A DNA stretch of 56,106 bases, taken from positions 1 through 56,106 of the forward strand of contig CACXPT010000021.1 in NCBI GenBank assembly GCA_902769585.1, in the 5' to 3' direction. The DNA is from an uncultured bacterium (GTDB lineage Bacteria; Verrucomicrobiota; Kiritimatiellia; RFP12; UBA1067). Below, piece after piece: positions 10,069-17,722 of this stretch (the first letter of the stretch is position 1; each line of letters opens with the position of its first letter). Made by a program: the position numbers and the translations under genes. Below the pieces are notes generated by a model. It was given only the letters and a program-made list of their open reading frames with translations. It did not search any database and was not told the origin of the DNA.

Positions 10069-11121
10069 TCAGTTCCCGAACGGGTTGAGCTTCTTCAAGC
10101 CGTCACCAATGGACTTGCCGGCATCAAGCGCGCCGTTGCCAATGGACTTGCCGGCATCAAGGACGCCCTTGCCTGCAGATTCCACGGCACCGGTCACGCC
10201 GCTCGAAGCGGGCTTTTCAGCCTCGCTAGCCTTGTTGGTCTCGCTCGCCTTGCTTTCGTCATCGCCGCCAAGCAGGCCACCGAGATTGCCAATCTTTTTC
10301 GCAGTGTCGCCAATCGCCTTCGTCGCGCCTCCCAGCGCATCTGACGCGCCACCGAGGAGGTTCGTAGTCGCGCCACCGATGGCGCTTGCCGCACCGCCTA
10401 AAACGTTCGTCGCACCACCCATCAGGTTGCTCGCGCCGTCGCCAAGTGCGCCGAGCGCTGAACTCAGCCCATCGCCAACCGAGGAAGCAGCCTTCATGAA
10501 GGAATCCGCCAGCATCTGGCCGACCTCTTCCCATGTGGCGCCGTTCGATTCCTTGCCGATGTCGGTAAGCGTAATCGTCGGGATAGGCATCTCGGGCATG
10601 ATCTTAAGCTTGACGCGCGTACCGGCAATCGTCAACTTGTCGATCACGACCTTCTTGCCAGCCCCCTTTTCCTCTTTTTTTTCTTCCTTCTCCTTTGTCT
10701 CCTCCTTGGGACCAAGCTTCTCGTTGACGTGCGCCATTATCCACTCGAAGTTGTTCGTGTCGTTGTTGCTCACGTAGCTGGCGTAGGGATCAATAATCGC
10801 GATCTCGCGGATGTGGATCGTGTCAGAGAAAAGCGACGACATCTCGACATCTACCGTCACGTTCGACACGGAGAACGCGGTGGGCACAGGATACCCCTCA
10901 GGGTTCCCGAGCGTCAGCTTCGTGATGCTATACTTCCCTGTGTAGGGATTGATGCTCGCGCCTTCAAGCACGAACGGCGTGCCGGTGAACTCGGGCGTCA
11001 CCTTGGTTGCGACGGTAGCCACGGTTGAACCCAACCACAGCGGAATCGTCAAAACAAGCACAAGGACGAGAGCCAGGATACCGACAAACGTCCACAACAG
11101 GAACTTGAGTAGTTTTTTCAT
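10069..11121 (-). CDS. AsmA/DUF748-like envelope protein with repetitive tail
   Basis: One N-terminal membrane anchor (residues 4-32, LLKFLLWTFVGILALVLVLV) is followed by an AsmA/DUF748-like beta region (VTPEFTGTPFVLEGASINPYTG, then VTVDVEMSSLFSDTIHIREI). A Lys/Glu-rich linker (about 138-152) comes next, then a glycine/alanine-rich tail (about 210-350) with near-repeats such as ATNVLGGAASAIGGAT and two copies of ALDAGKSIG-type units. AsmA-family proteins act in the periplasm on lipid transport or outer-membrane assembly. It has its own promoter and lies directly before the MurC-like and LpxC-like genes, which supports an envelope role. The precise function is unknown. Confidence 0.72.
   Translation of the reverse strand: MKKLLKFLLWTFVGILALVLVLVLTIPLWLGSTVATVATKVTPEFTGTPFVLEGASINPYTGKYSITKLTLGNPEGYPVPTAFSVSNVTVDVEMSSLFSDTIHIREIAIIDPYASYVSNNDTNNFEWIMAHVNEKLGPKEETKEKEEKKEEKGAGKKVVIDKLTIAGTRVKLKIMPEMPIPTITLTDIGKESNGATWEEVGQMLADSFMKAASSVGDGLSSALGALGDGASNLMGGATNVLGGAASAIGGATTNLLGGASDALGGATKAIGDTAKKIGNLGGLLGGDDESKASETNKASEAEKPASSGVTGAVESAGKGVLDAGKSIGNGALDAGKSIGDGLKKLNPFGN
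10106..10161 (-). repeat. 33-base direct repeat in the AsmA-like tail
   Basis: The string CAATGGACTTGCCGGCATCA occurs twice with a 33-base period and encodes the duplicated LDAGKSIG units at the C-terminus. It looks like a recent in-frame duplication. Confidence 0.85.
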
Positions 11122-11149
11122 TTCGTTTCTCCAATAGGATGTGGCAGAT

Positions 11150-11179
11150 ATTTTACCCTTCTTTTAGGGTTCCGGTCAA
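11150..11179 (-). promoter_or_regulatory. Promoter of the AsmA-like gene
   Basis: On the minus strand TTGACC, an 18-base spacer and TAAAAT form a strong sigma-70 type promoter. It overlaps the end of the DUF21 gene, and the leader to ATG 11121 contains TTGGAG. Confidence 0.65.
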
Positions 11180-12004
11180 GGCGAGAAGTACATCTTCTTC
11201 CGTGACCACTCCGAGCTCCGCTCCGGACTTCTCGTCGCACACTACGGCCACCGGACTGCGGTTGCGCCGCATCAGTGGCAGTATGTCGTCTCCGCGCGTC
11301 ATCGCCGGGATGCAGAAATGCCCTGCTTTCCCCGGCCTGCGGTACTCCTTCATCTCCTCCAGATCCTTTCTGGTCGCGGGATGCATCAGGTCCCTCGCAA
11401 ACGTCGCCTGCAGCATCAGCACGCGGTCGATCAGACGCCGCTCGAACTGGGTAAGGCGCGTGGCATCGTGCCGGTCCGCCACAAGCATCCGCAAGCCGTC
11501 GCGCGATACGCCAAGCCGGAGCGAACGCGGCTGACGGACTCGGAAGACGACACGGACAAAAGCCGAGAACGCCGCAACCGGCAGCGCCAGAAACCATGCC
11601 GCGATCTTGTATGGTCGCGCCGCCCACAGCGAACGCCGGAGCGGACGCGAGGCGAAGATCAGCTTTGGCAGATACTCCCCGAGGAAGAGCATCAGCACGG
11701 CGGCCACCAGCGACCATGCCGACCGCGTGGCCGGCATGTCAGAGAAGAGACGAGTCCCGAGCGCCGCAGTGGCGGTGGAGAACAGCACTGACGCAAGGTT
11801 GTTGCCCACGAGCAGCGTCGTAAGGACGCGCGACATGTCGCCAAGTATCTTCGCCAGGCGCTTCGCACGAGGTGCCGACTGGCGAACGAGCGAAAGGAGG
11901 CGCACGCGCGGCACAGAAAGGAAACCTGTCTCCACCCCTGCGAAGAAAGCGGCGGATGCCACGGAAGCGCCCATGAGGACGAAGAGGATCGCGCACTCGA
12001 TCAT
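11153..12004 (-). CDS. DUF21/CBS-domain membrane protein (CorC/HlyC family), second of pair
   Basis: The 283-residue protein has an N-terminal DUF21 transmembrane domain: FVLMGASVASAAFFAGVETGF, the motif LLVGNNLASVLFSTATAAL, and LGEYLPKLIFA. A short cytoplasmic CBS-like region follows (about 205-280, ending VVTEEDVLLALTG). The family includes magnesium or cation exporters (CNNM/CorB) and putative transporters. The CBS pair looks reduced compared with the neighbour. The start overlaps the upstream DUF21 gene's stop by 4 bases (ATGA), so the two are co-translated and may form a heteromer. Substrate unknown. Confidence 0.82.
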   Translation of the reverse strand: MIECAILFVLMGASVASAAFFAGVETGFLSVPRVRLLSLVRQSAPRAKRLAKILGDMSRVLTTLLVGNNLASVLFSTATAALGTRLFSDMPATRSAWSLVAAVLMLFLGEYLPKLIFASRPLRRSLWAARPYKIAAWFLALPVAAFSAFVRVVFRVRQPRSLRLGVSRDGLRMLVADRHDATRLTQFERRLIDRVLMLQATFARDLMHPATRKDLEEMKEYRRPGKAGHFCIPAMTRGDDILPLMRRNRSPVAVVCDEKSGAELGVVTEEDVLLALTGTLKEG

Positions 12005-12972
12005 CGTCCGTCCTCCTCGTCATCTATCACCGGCTTCACGATCAGCTCAAGGATGTCGCCACGCGTGATGATTCCAGCCGTGCCGCCCCACCTGTCCTCC
12101 ACAAGAGCGATGCGTCGTCCTGTCTTCATGAACAGGACAAGCATGTCGTCGAGGCCCTGATGCTCGGAGACGCGCAGCGGCGGGTCGATGGCGGCCGACA
12201 CGTTTCGCTCAGGATCCGCGAGCAGGCGTTCCGTATCCAGGAACCCTTCGATGTGGTCCATGTCGTTCCTGTAGATAGGCAGGAAAGGATAGTCGGTCTC
12301 CTCTGCCAGACGCACCTTCTCTGCATCTGGCAGCGTGACCTCGACGCCCTTGAGCCGAACGCGCGGCGTCATCTCGTTAAGCGCGTAGAGGTCTGGCAGC
12401 CGCATCACGCCTTCCACCATCGACGCCTCTTCGCGGTCTAGCTCTCCGCTGGCAGCCGCAGACTCCACCACGGCCCGCAGCTCGTCGTCGGAAAGCGCGC
12501 GCCGTTCCCGCGTAAGCAGATCGCCGAACACGCGCGAACCTGCGACCATGAGCACGGAAAACGGCTTGAGGACAATACGCCAGAACAACAGCATCCGCAC
12601 GCAGAACGCCGCCATCTTTTCCGCGTGGCGCATCGCGTACTGCTTAGGCAGTATCTCGCCAAACACGAGCAGGAGCAGGGTAAATGTCGCGACCGATACC
12701 GCCGCAGTTCCTTTCGTCACGAACCTCAGCATCAGCATGTACCCAAGCGAGGCTATTGCAAAGTTCACGAGCGTGTTTCCGGCGAGGATCGTCGAGAGGA
12801 TGCGGGCAGGCTCCTTCTGCCACGCGTCGAGCCTTTTCCCGACCGCCGGATTGACCCGCTCTATGGCCTGGAGCTGACGAGGCGTCAGCGAAAAAAGCAC
12901 CGTCTCGGCAGAAGAGAAGAACGCCGACAGGCCAAAGAGACAAACAAGCACTGAAATGATGGCAAAAACCAT
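12001..12972 (-). CDS. DUF21/CBS-domain membrane protein (CorC/HlyC family), first of pair
   Basis: A 323-residue relative of the gene downstream. Transmembrane DUF21 domain: ISVLVCLFGLSAFFSSAETVL, then TILAGNTLVNFAIASLGYML and LLLVFGEILPKQYA. The basic/acidic linker SDDELRAVVESAAASGELDREE and a fuller CBS pair (about 195-320, with FLPIYRNDMDHIEGFL and GIITRGDILELIV) follow. This is the layout of CNNM/CorB-like Mg2+ transport proteins and of HlyC/CorC. It starts 12 bases after the LolA-like gene and is coupled to the second DUF21 gene by a 4-base overlap. Confidence 0.85.
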   Translation of the reverse strand: MVFAIISVLVCLFGLSAFFSSAETVLFSLTPRQLQAIERVNPAVGKRLDAWQKEPARILSTILAGNTLVNFAIASLGYMLMLRFVTKGTAAVSVATFTLLLLVFGEILPKQYAMRHAEKMAAFCVRMLLFWRIVLKPFSVLMVAGSRVFGDLLTRERRALSDDELRAVVESAAASGELDREEASMVEGVMRLPDLYALNEMTPRVRLKGVEVTLPDAEKVRLAEETDYPFLPIYRNDMDHIEGFLDTERLLADPERNVSAAIDPPLRVSEHQGLDDMLVLFMKTGRRIALVEDRWGGTAGIITRGDILELIVKPVIDDEEDGR

Positions 12973-12984
12973 GGAGACGTCTAG

Positions 12985-13776
12985 CTACAGGATCTTCATG
13001 TCTTCTACCGTGATCTTCGTGCGGTGACGCGAGCCGAGCGTCTCCACCTCAAGCACGGACACCATCCACCGCTCGTCGTCGAACTTCTTCACGCGCGTAC
13101 CCCACAGCCGACGGATCGGCTTCATCTTCTCGTCAAGCTGTTCTGCCTGCATCAGGCACCCAGTCTTCCGGTCTGCCCACAGCCGCACGCCTGCAAGACC
13201 AGGAATCTCCGTCGGCGGCTTGACGAGTATGACAGAGCATTTCTGCCCATGAACGCTCTCGCCCTCGCGCTCTGCCTCGTAGGCGGCATCCGTCCACCAT
13301 AGGAAGTCGAACGTCAGGTCCAGCCAGGTCACGTCCGTCTCCAGCACGCGCTCGAGCAAGGACGGAACCACCTCTTCGCCAGGCGCCTCGGCCTTCGCGA
13401 CCCTGATCGTTGGCTGCTGCGCGCCTCTGCGCGACACCGTCACCGTCGAGAACACGTTCGTCTCGCCCCGCGGCATTAGGCGGATTGTCATAAGCGATAT
13501 GTCGGGCTCTCGCCGCATCACGAGCGCGTAGTCGTACTCGCGCGAGACGATACCCCTCCTGTTGCGCAGGATCAACGCGCCCTTCAGCTCCACCGGCTTC
13601 TTCGGCAGCATCTCGCGACACGCGGTCAGCACGTCAACGGCAGACGACTCCAGCGTCAGCTTTGGCGGCTGCTTCGCGAACGACTGGACGGCACTCTCGT
13701 CAATGTCATCCCCAAACGCAAACGACACGAGACATGCGGCAAACATGCCTCCCAGCAACCACTTACCCATCACCAT
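12985..13776 (-). CDS. Outer-membrane lipoprotein-sorting (LolA-like) protein
   Basis: A 263-residue exported protein with a signal peptide (MGKWLLGGMFAACLVSFAFG). The body resembles the LolA-like outer membrane lipoprotein-sorting family: LKGALILRNRRGIVSREYDY, TWLDLTFDFLWW, then GVRLWADRKTGCLMQAEQLDE and a final beta strand. Such proteins bind lipid or lipoprotein in the periplasm. Two ATGs (13776 and 13770) are possible. Both lie at the end of a 7-base repeat array that supplies AGGTGAAGGGTGA as the ribosome site. It sits between the TPR gene and the DUF21 pair in the same operon. Confidence 0.78.
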   Translation of the reverse strand: MVMGKWLLGGMFAACLVSFAFGDDIDESAVQSFAKQPPKLTLESSAVDVLTACREMLPKKPVELKGALILRNRRGIVSREYDYALVMRREPDISLMTIRLMPRGETNVFSTVTVSRRGAQQPTIRVAKAEAPGEEVVPSLLERVLETDVTWLDLTFDFLWWTDAAYEAEREGESVHGQKCSVILVKPPTEIPGLAGVRLWADRKTGCLMQAEQLDEKMKPIRRLWGTRVKKFDDERWMVSVLEVETLGSRHRTKITVEDMKIL

Positions 13777-13825
13777 TCACCCTTCACCTTTCACCCTTCA
13801 CCTTTCACCCTTCACCTTTCACCAT
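13768..13825 (-). repeat. 7-base tandem repeat array spanning a gene junction
   Basis: On the minus strand GGTGAAA/GGTGAAG alternate for about seven units and end GGTGAATGGTGATGG. The last codons and the TGA stop of the TPR gene (NGER-stop) lie in the array, and the ATG of the LolA-like gene is at its other end. Each unit contains AGGTGA or GGGTGA, close to the complement of the 16S rRNA 3' end. Confidence 0.93.
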
Positions 13826-14882
13826 TTAGTCGTCTTTCCAGCGGTGCCCACTGCGGACCTCCGCACGCGCGCCCCATCTCGTAGTACTGGCGGGCAGTCT
13901 CGACACTCTCGCCCATGTCAAGCAGCAGGTTTGCAAGATTGTAGTACGGGAGATGCGATCTCGGATGCGCACGCATAGCCCTTTCCAATGTCCTCCGCGC
14001 GGCATGGCTGCTGCCCATCCCGGCCTGGGCCGCCGCCCGAAGAAGCAGGACGTTCATGTCGTTCGGTCTCTCCTTCGCAAGTTCATCAAGCAGCAGGTCC
14101 GCCGCCACGTAATCCCGGTTGCGGACTTCCGCAAGCGCGGTCTTGAAACGATACTTGAAATCTGAAGGATCCTCCTTTGCTTCCTGTTGATTCTTCGGCT
14201 TCTCCTTGACAATCGCCACCGGCTTCTCCACAGGTATATCCACCGGCTTCTCTGTCGGCTCAACCTCCACCTTCGCCACCGGCTTCTCCGTCGGCTCAAC
14301 ATCCACCTTCGCCACCGGCTTCTCAACTGGCTCCTCTTCACCTTTCACCTTTCCCCCTTCACCTTTCACCACCACCGGCACCTCTTCACCTTTCACCATT
14401 CCCCGTTCCCCATTCCCCGTTCCCTCTTCACCTTTCACCTTTCCCCCTTCACCTTTCTCCTTCTCCTTGATGCCGTGCTTCTTGTTCCACTTCTTCTGCA
14501 GCTCGCGCGTGTCGGTAACGGATACAGCGCGCTCGTTGTCGTTCACCTGCGCGAAGCGGATGGCGTCCATCGCTGCCACGCAGGCGGCACGCTTGTTGCG
14601 CAACGGAGAAAACTCTGCCGTCTCAGCCCGATCGGGATTCTCGCGCTCCACGCGGTCCAGCTCCGATAGGGCCAGCCTGTAGTTCTCAAGCGCACCGTCC
14701 CCGTTGCCCTTTAGGGCCTCGTCCTCGGCAATCTCGATGTAGTTGTTCGCCTCTTCGAGGAGACGGTGCAGGCGCAACGGCTTGGAGGGATCGTCCTCAC
14801 TGCTACCGAACGGCCAATACCATGCACCCTGCGCGAACAAAGTCGCGCAGACGGAGAGGAAAAGAAGAAGTGTGCGTTGCAT
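13812..14882 (-). CDS. Exported TPR protein with repeat-encoded charged linker
   Basis: The 356-residue protein has a signal peptide (MQRTLLLFLSVCATLFAQG), a helical region (LLEEANNYIEIAEDEALKGNGDGALENYRLAL), then about 85 low-complexity residues. The first half of that linker (GKVKGEEGTGNGERGMVKGEE) is encoded by 7-base repeats; the second is a VEPTEKPVAKV-type repeat. At the C-terminus are TPR-like helices (YVAADLLLDELAKERPNDMNVL, then YYNLANLLLDMGESVETARQYY). Its last four residues come from the intergenic repeat array. Probably a periplasmic assembly or scaffold protein. The start ATG lies 6 bases after an extended -10. Confidence 0.75.
   Translation of the reverse strand: MQRTLLLFLSVCATLFAQGAWYWPFGSSEDDPSKPLRLHRLLEEANNYIEIAEDEALKGNGDGALENYRLALSELDRVERENPDRAETAEFSPLRNKRAACVAAMDAIRFAQVNDNERAVSVTDTRELQKKWNKKHGIKEKEKGEGGKVKGEEGTGNGERGMVKGEEVPVVVKGEGGKVKGEEEPVEKPVAKVDVEPTEKPVAKVEVEPTEKPVDIPVEKPVAIVKEKPKNQQEAKEDPSDFKYRFKTALAEVRNRDYVAADLLLDELAKERPNDMNVLLLRAAAQAGMGSSHAARRTLERAMRAHPRSHLPYYNLANLLLDMGESVETARQYYEMGRACGGPQWAPLERRLNGER
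14195..14335 (-). repeat. Repeat encoding VEPTEKPVAKV units
   Basis: Within the TPR gene a unit encoding EPTEKPVAKVEV is repeated with small changes, twice in full and several times in part. It continues directly from the 7-base array. Confidence 0.8.
14336..14460 (-). repeat. 7-base tandem repeat array inside the TPR gene
   Basis: On the minus strand GGTGAAA, GGTGAAG, GGGGAAA and GGGGAAT/C units run for about 16 copies with short interruptions. It is the same unit as the array at 13768-13825 and encodes the Gly/Lys/Glu linker. Because 7 is not a multiple of three, gain or loss of a unit would shift the frame. Confidence 0.93.
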
Positions 14883-14888
14883 GCGACT

Positions 14889-14897
14889 AGTATACCA
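14889..14897 (-). promoter_or_regulatory. Extended -10 promoter, leaderless position
   Basis: TGGTATACT on the minus strand ends 6 bases before the ATG at 14882, so transcription should start at the start codon. Confidence 0.6.
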
Positions 14898-14911
14898 TAT
14901 TTTGATTGCCG

Positions 14912-16441
14912 TCAGATAGCGATAGCTTTATTGAAGATAGCATCGACCTCTGCGCCTGGCTTTTTTGTGGCAAGCGTGACCGCAACGGCGATTGCCAAGC
15001 CGGCAACGAAGCCGGGCACGATCTCGTAGAGATACGTCCCTCCTAGCCAGTCCTTGAGATTGCAGAGGCACACGATATCGGTCCCCGCCCCACCGATGAT
15101 GCCGGCGAGAGCTCCTGCGTAGTTGAACCGCCGCCAGAAGATGGAGAGGATCACCACTGGGCCGAACGCGGCGCCGAAGAGCCCCCACGCGTTCTCGACC
15201 ATGTCCATGATGCTGCTGGCCCATGATCCCGGCTTGCCTAGACCACTAGCCGCAATGTAGAAAGCGACGAATGCAACCACAACCACCACTACGCGCCCTA
15301 CCCACAGCATCTCGGCGTCCGTGGCGGCGTTCCTGCGGACCACCGGCTGGTAGAAGTCGCTAGAGAAGGCCGAAGAGGCGACGAGGAGCTGCGAGTCGGC
15401 CGTGCTCATCGAGGCGGCGATGATAGCCGCTAGCAGGATGCCGGCCACGAACGTCGGGAACATGTCGTTGACGATAGTCACGAACACCATCTGCTGGGCC
15501 GATCCTGGAAGGAGCTGCTTCGCGAGCGCTTCCCCGCCGTCAAGCAGATACGTGCGGCCGAGGATGGCGATCGCGATCGCGGCACCGAGCGAGAGGACGA
15601 CCCAGATGCTGGCTATCCAGGCGGACTTGCCGACCTGCTTCGGATCCTTGATGCCCATGAAACGCACCAGGATGTGCGGCATGCCGAAATATCCAAGCCC
15701 CCAGCCGAATCCGGAGACGACATCGTTCCATGAGGCGGCAAAAGGATTGCACCCGAACGGCTTGGCGACGAACTCGCGCACGCTGAAGGCTTCGGCGCAA
15801 GCAGGGTCGAACTTGCCTGTGGCGGACATGGCGATCGGAACAGCGAGAAGAGCGCACAGCATCATTATGCCCTGAAAGAAGTCGGTCCAGCAGACAGCCT
15901 TGTATCCGCCAAGAAATGTGTAGCAGAGGATAAGGACGGCAAAAATGACCATCGCCAGAAGCTCCCTTCCCTGGAACGCCGGACAGATGCTGACGAAGAC
16001 GTTCGTGCCGGCCACGAATCCGCTGGCCACGTAGACGGTGAAGGCAATGAGGAATATTGCGGAACATGCGATCTTCAGCGCCGGGTTCGAAGACGCGAAG
16101 CGGTTGGTCAGGTATTGCGGAAGCGTTATGGCGTCGCCAGACGCCTGCGAGAAGCGACGCAGCCGCTTGGCGACGACCACCCAGTTCAGTATCGTGCCGA
16201 GGCCTAGACCGATTCCGATCCAGACCTTGCCCATGCCGAACGCGAGGATGCTGCCGGGAAAGCCCATGAGCAGCCAACCTGACATGTCGGACGCCTGGGC
16301 CGACATCGCAGAGACCCATGGTCCCATGGAGCGTCCTCCCAGGAAATACTCCTTCTCGCCTCCGCCTTTTGTCTTGACGAAGAAATAGACGCCTATAGAC
16401 AGGACTACGGCGAAGTAGAGCAAGAATGCCAGTATTTGCAT
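14912..16441 (-). CDS. putP: Sodium/solute symporter, PutP-like (SSS family)
   Basis: A 509-residue membrane carrier, probably Na+/proline. About 13 hydrophobic segments are visible, starting MQILAFLLYFAVVLSIGVYFF. Family signs are KEYFLGGRSMGPWVSAMSAQASDMSGWLLMG (the conserved SDMSGW), VAKRLRRFSQASGDAITLPQYLTNRF, and GILLAAIIAASMSTADSQLLVASSAFSSDFY, the usual SMSTADSQLL Na+-site region. The frame is open to 16480, but ATG 16441 is chosen because it begins the first membrane segment and sits 7 bases after a TAGAAT box. PutP is favoured over pantothenate or glucose carriers by the SDMSGWLL motif. Confidence 0.9.
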   Translation of the reverse strand: MQILAFLLYFAVVLSIGVYFFVKTKGGGEKEYFLGGRSMGPWVSAMSAQASDMSGWLLMGFPGSILAFGMGKVWIGIGLGLGTILNWVVVAKRLRRFSQASGDAITLPQYLTNRFASSNPALKIACSAIFLIAFTVYVASGFVAGTNVFVSICPAFQGRELLAMVIFAVLILCYTFLGGYKAVCWTDFFQGIMMLCALLAVPIAMSATGKFDPACAEAFSVREFVAKPFGCNPFAASWNDVVSGFGWGLGYFGMPHILVRFMGIKDPKQVGKSAWIASIWVVLSLGAAIAIAILGRTYLLDGGEALAKQLLPGSAQQMVFVTIVNDMFPTFVAGILLAAIIAASMSTADSQLLVASSAFSSDFYQPVVRRNAATDAEMLWVGRVVVVVVAFVAFYIAASGLGKPGSWASSIMDMVENAWGLFGAAFGPVVILSIFWRRFNYAGALAGIIGGAGTDIVCLCNLKDWLGGTYLYEIVPGFVAGLAIAVAVTLATKKPGAEVDAIFNKAIAI

Positions 16442-16448
16442 GGACGCC

Positions 16449-16477
16449 ATTCTAGCAAGAAACCCGTGCGCGAGCAA
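16449..16477 (-). promoter_or_regulatory. Promoter of the symporter gene, leaderless position
   Basis: On the minus strand TTGCTC, a 17-base spacer and TAGAAT (preceded by TGC) end 7 bases before the chosen ATG at 16441. The transcript should have almost no leader. Confidence 0.6.
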
Positions 16478-16573
16478 CACCGCGACTTTCCCGAATCGTC
16501 ACCGTTTCGCAGAGTGGCGTGCGGAGAAGAAGGAAACATGGTACAATATGCGCCCTCAACTCAAGGACGTTCA

Positions 16574-16879
16574 ATGAACCCGGACCTGCTGCCAAGACTG
16601 CTCGAATTCGCCATGCTGTTCTGCTTTGGCTTCTCCTGGCCGTTCGCCATCGCGAAGACCTTTCGCGCCAAGCGCGTCGACGGCAAGAGCCCCGCGTTCG
16701 AGATCATCGTCATCATCGGCTACCTTTTCGGCATCGCAAGCCACCTGATCAGCGACCGCAGCTGGGTCATCTGGGTGTATCTGGCCGACATCGCGCTCGT
16801 CGCAACCGATCTCACGCTCTATTTCCACTACTATCTCAAGAACCGGCCCATGCGCCACCAGACCGGAGACCTGACATGA
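16574..16879 (+). CDS. Small membrane protein, PQ-loop/SemiSWEET-like
   Basis: A 101-residue protein with three hydrophobic segments (LLEFAMLFCFGFSWPFAIA, FEIIVIIGYLFGIASHLI, WVIWVYLADIALVATDLTLYF). The SWPFAIAKTFRAKRVDGKS stretch between helices resembles half-PQ-loop transporters of SemiSWEET size, but the family is not certain. The frame runs upstream to 16436; ATG 16574 begins the conserved-looking part. A TACAAT box lies about 27 bases upstream. Its stop overlaps the start of the coiled-coil gene (ATGA), so the two are translationally coupled. Confidence 0.7.
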   Translation: MNPDLLPRLLEFAMLFCFGFSWPFAIAKTFRAKRVDGKSPAFEIIVIIGYLFGIASHLISDRSWVIWVYLADIALVATDLTLYFHYYLKNRPMRHQTGDLT

Positions 16880-17703
16880 ATTCCAACGACTATTTCGCCT
16901 CGCTGCTCGGCGACAAGCCTGGCAAGACCTCCAGCCGCCGCACGACGGTTGTAACCCCCAACACCATCGCAAAAGTGCGCCAGGAGCAGGCCGAAGACGC
17001 ATTCGCCGCCGAACGCGCGGAACTTGCCGCCTCCCAGGACGCCTTGAGGGAAGAGCTGGAGGCACAACGCGAAGCGTGCGAATCGCTCGCGCGCGACCTT
17101 GCCATCCTCCGCGAGGAGCACGCCGCCCTTCTCGCCCGAGCCGAATCCGCTGAAGCGGCGTCCGCAGCTGTCCACGCAGAACTGGAGGCGGAACGCGCCA
17201 AGCCGCACATCGACGAGAGTCTCATTGCGGAAAGCGAAGCCAAGGACCGCGAGATCGACAGGCTGAAGGAACTGCTCGCGGAGGCACAGCGCACCTCGCT
17301 CTCGTCTTCCGTCCTGCTAGAAAAGCCTCCGGCGCTTGGAGAGAAGTTCACGGGCGAGATTCGCGAACACGTTCTCGACTCGCTCGCTTCGGCCGCCGAG
17401 GCGGCAGAGGCCGGCGGGCGCGACAGGCGTGCACGCATCCTGGAGGCCGTGCTCTGCGCCAATCCCGCCTCAGGGGAGCTTGACCTCCGCCGCGAGGCCG
17501 TACGCCAAATCGTCAAGGATGCCGGTTCGTTCCTCGACGACCAGGCAATCGCAGAGCTGGAGAAGCTAGGGTTCCGATATGTCAGCGGCAAGAATCACCA
17601 CAAGCTCGAATGGGCAGGCATCCGCTTCCCGATGTCCAAGACCCCTAGCGACCACCGCAGCTGCCTCAACTCTGCGACCGAAATCATCAATCGCGTGTTC
17701 TAG
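16876..17703 (+). CDS. Coiled-coil protein with HicA-like C-terminal motif
   Basis: A 275-residue soluble protein. Residues about 35-140 form a long Ala/Glu/Arg-rich coiled coil (RQEQAEDAFAAERAELAASQ). A helical middle (GEKFTGEIREHVLDSLASA) follows. The C-terminus, GFRYVSGKNHHKLEWAG then RFPMSKTPSDHRSCLNSA, resembles a small nucleic-acid-binding domain of HicA-like type (K/GxHHK motif); similar TPSDHR tails occur in uncharacterised bacterial proteins I recall. Start ATG 16876 overlaps the stop of the membrane-protein gene. Function unknown. It converges with the kinase gene 20 bases away. Confidence 0.72.
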   Translation: MNSNDYFASLLGDKPGKTSSRRTTVVTPNTIAKVRQEQAEDAFAAERAELAASQDALREELEAQREACESLARDLAILREEHAALLARAESAEAASAAVHAELEAERAKPHIDESLIAESEAKDREIDRLKELLAEAQRTSLSSSVLLEKPPALGEKFTGEIREHVLDSLASAAEAAEAGGRDRRARILEAVLCANPASGELDLRREAVRQIVKDAGSFLDDQAIAELEKLGFRYVSGKNHHKLEWAGIRFPMSKTPSDHRSCLNSATEIINRVF

Positions 17704-17722
17704 CAGGTGACATTGGGCGAGA

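Noticed and set aside
13768..14460. Possible CRISPR-like array from GGTGAA repeats
   Set aside because: A 7-base tandem repeat without unique spacers; no cas gene nearby.
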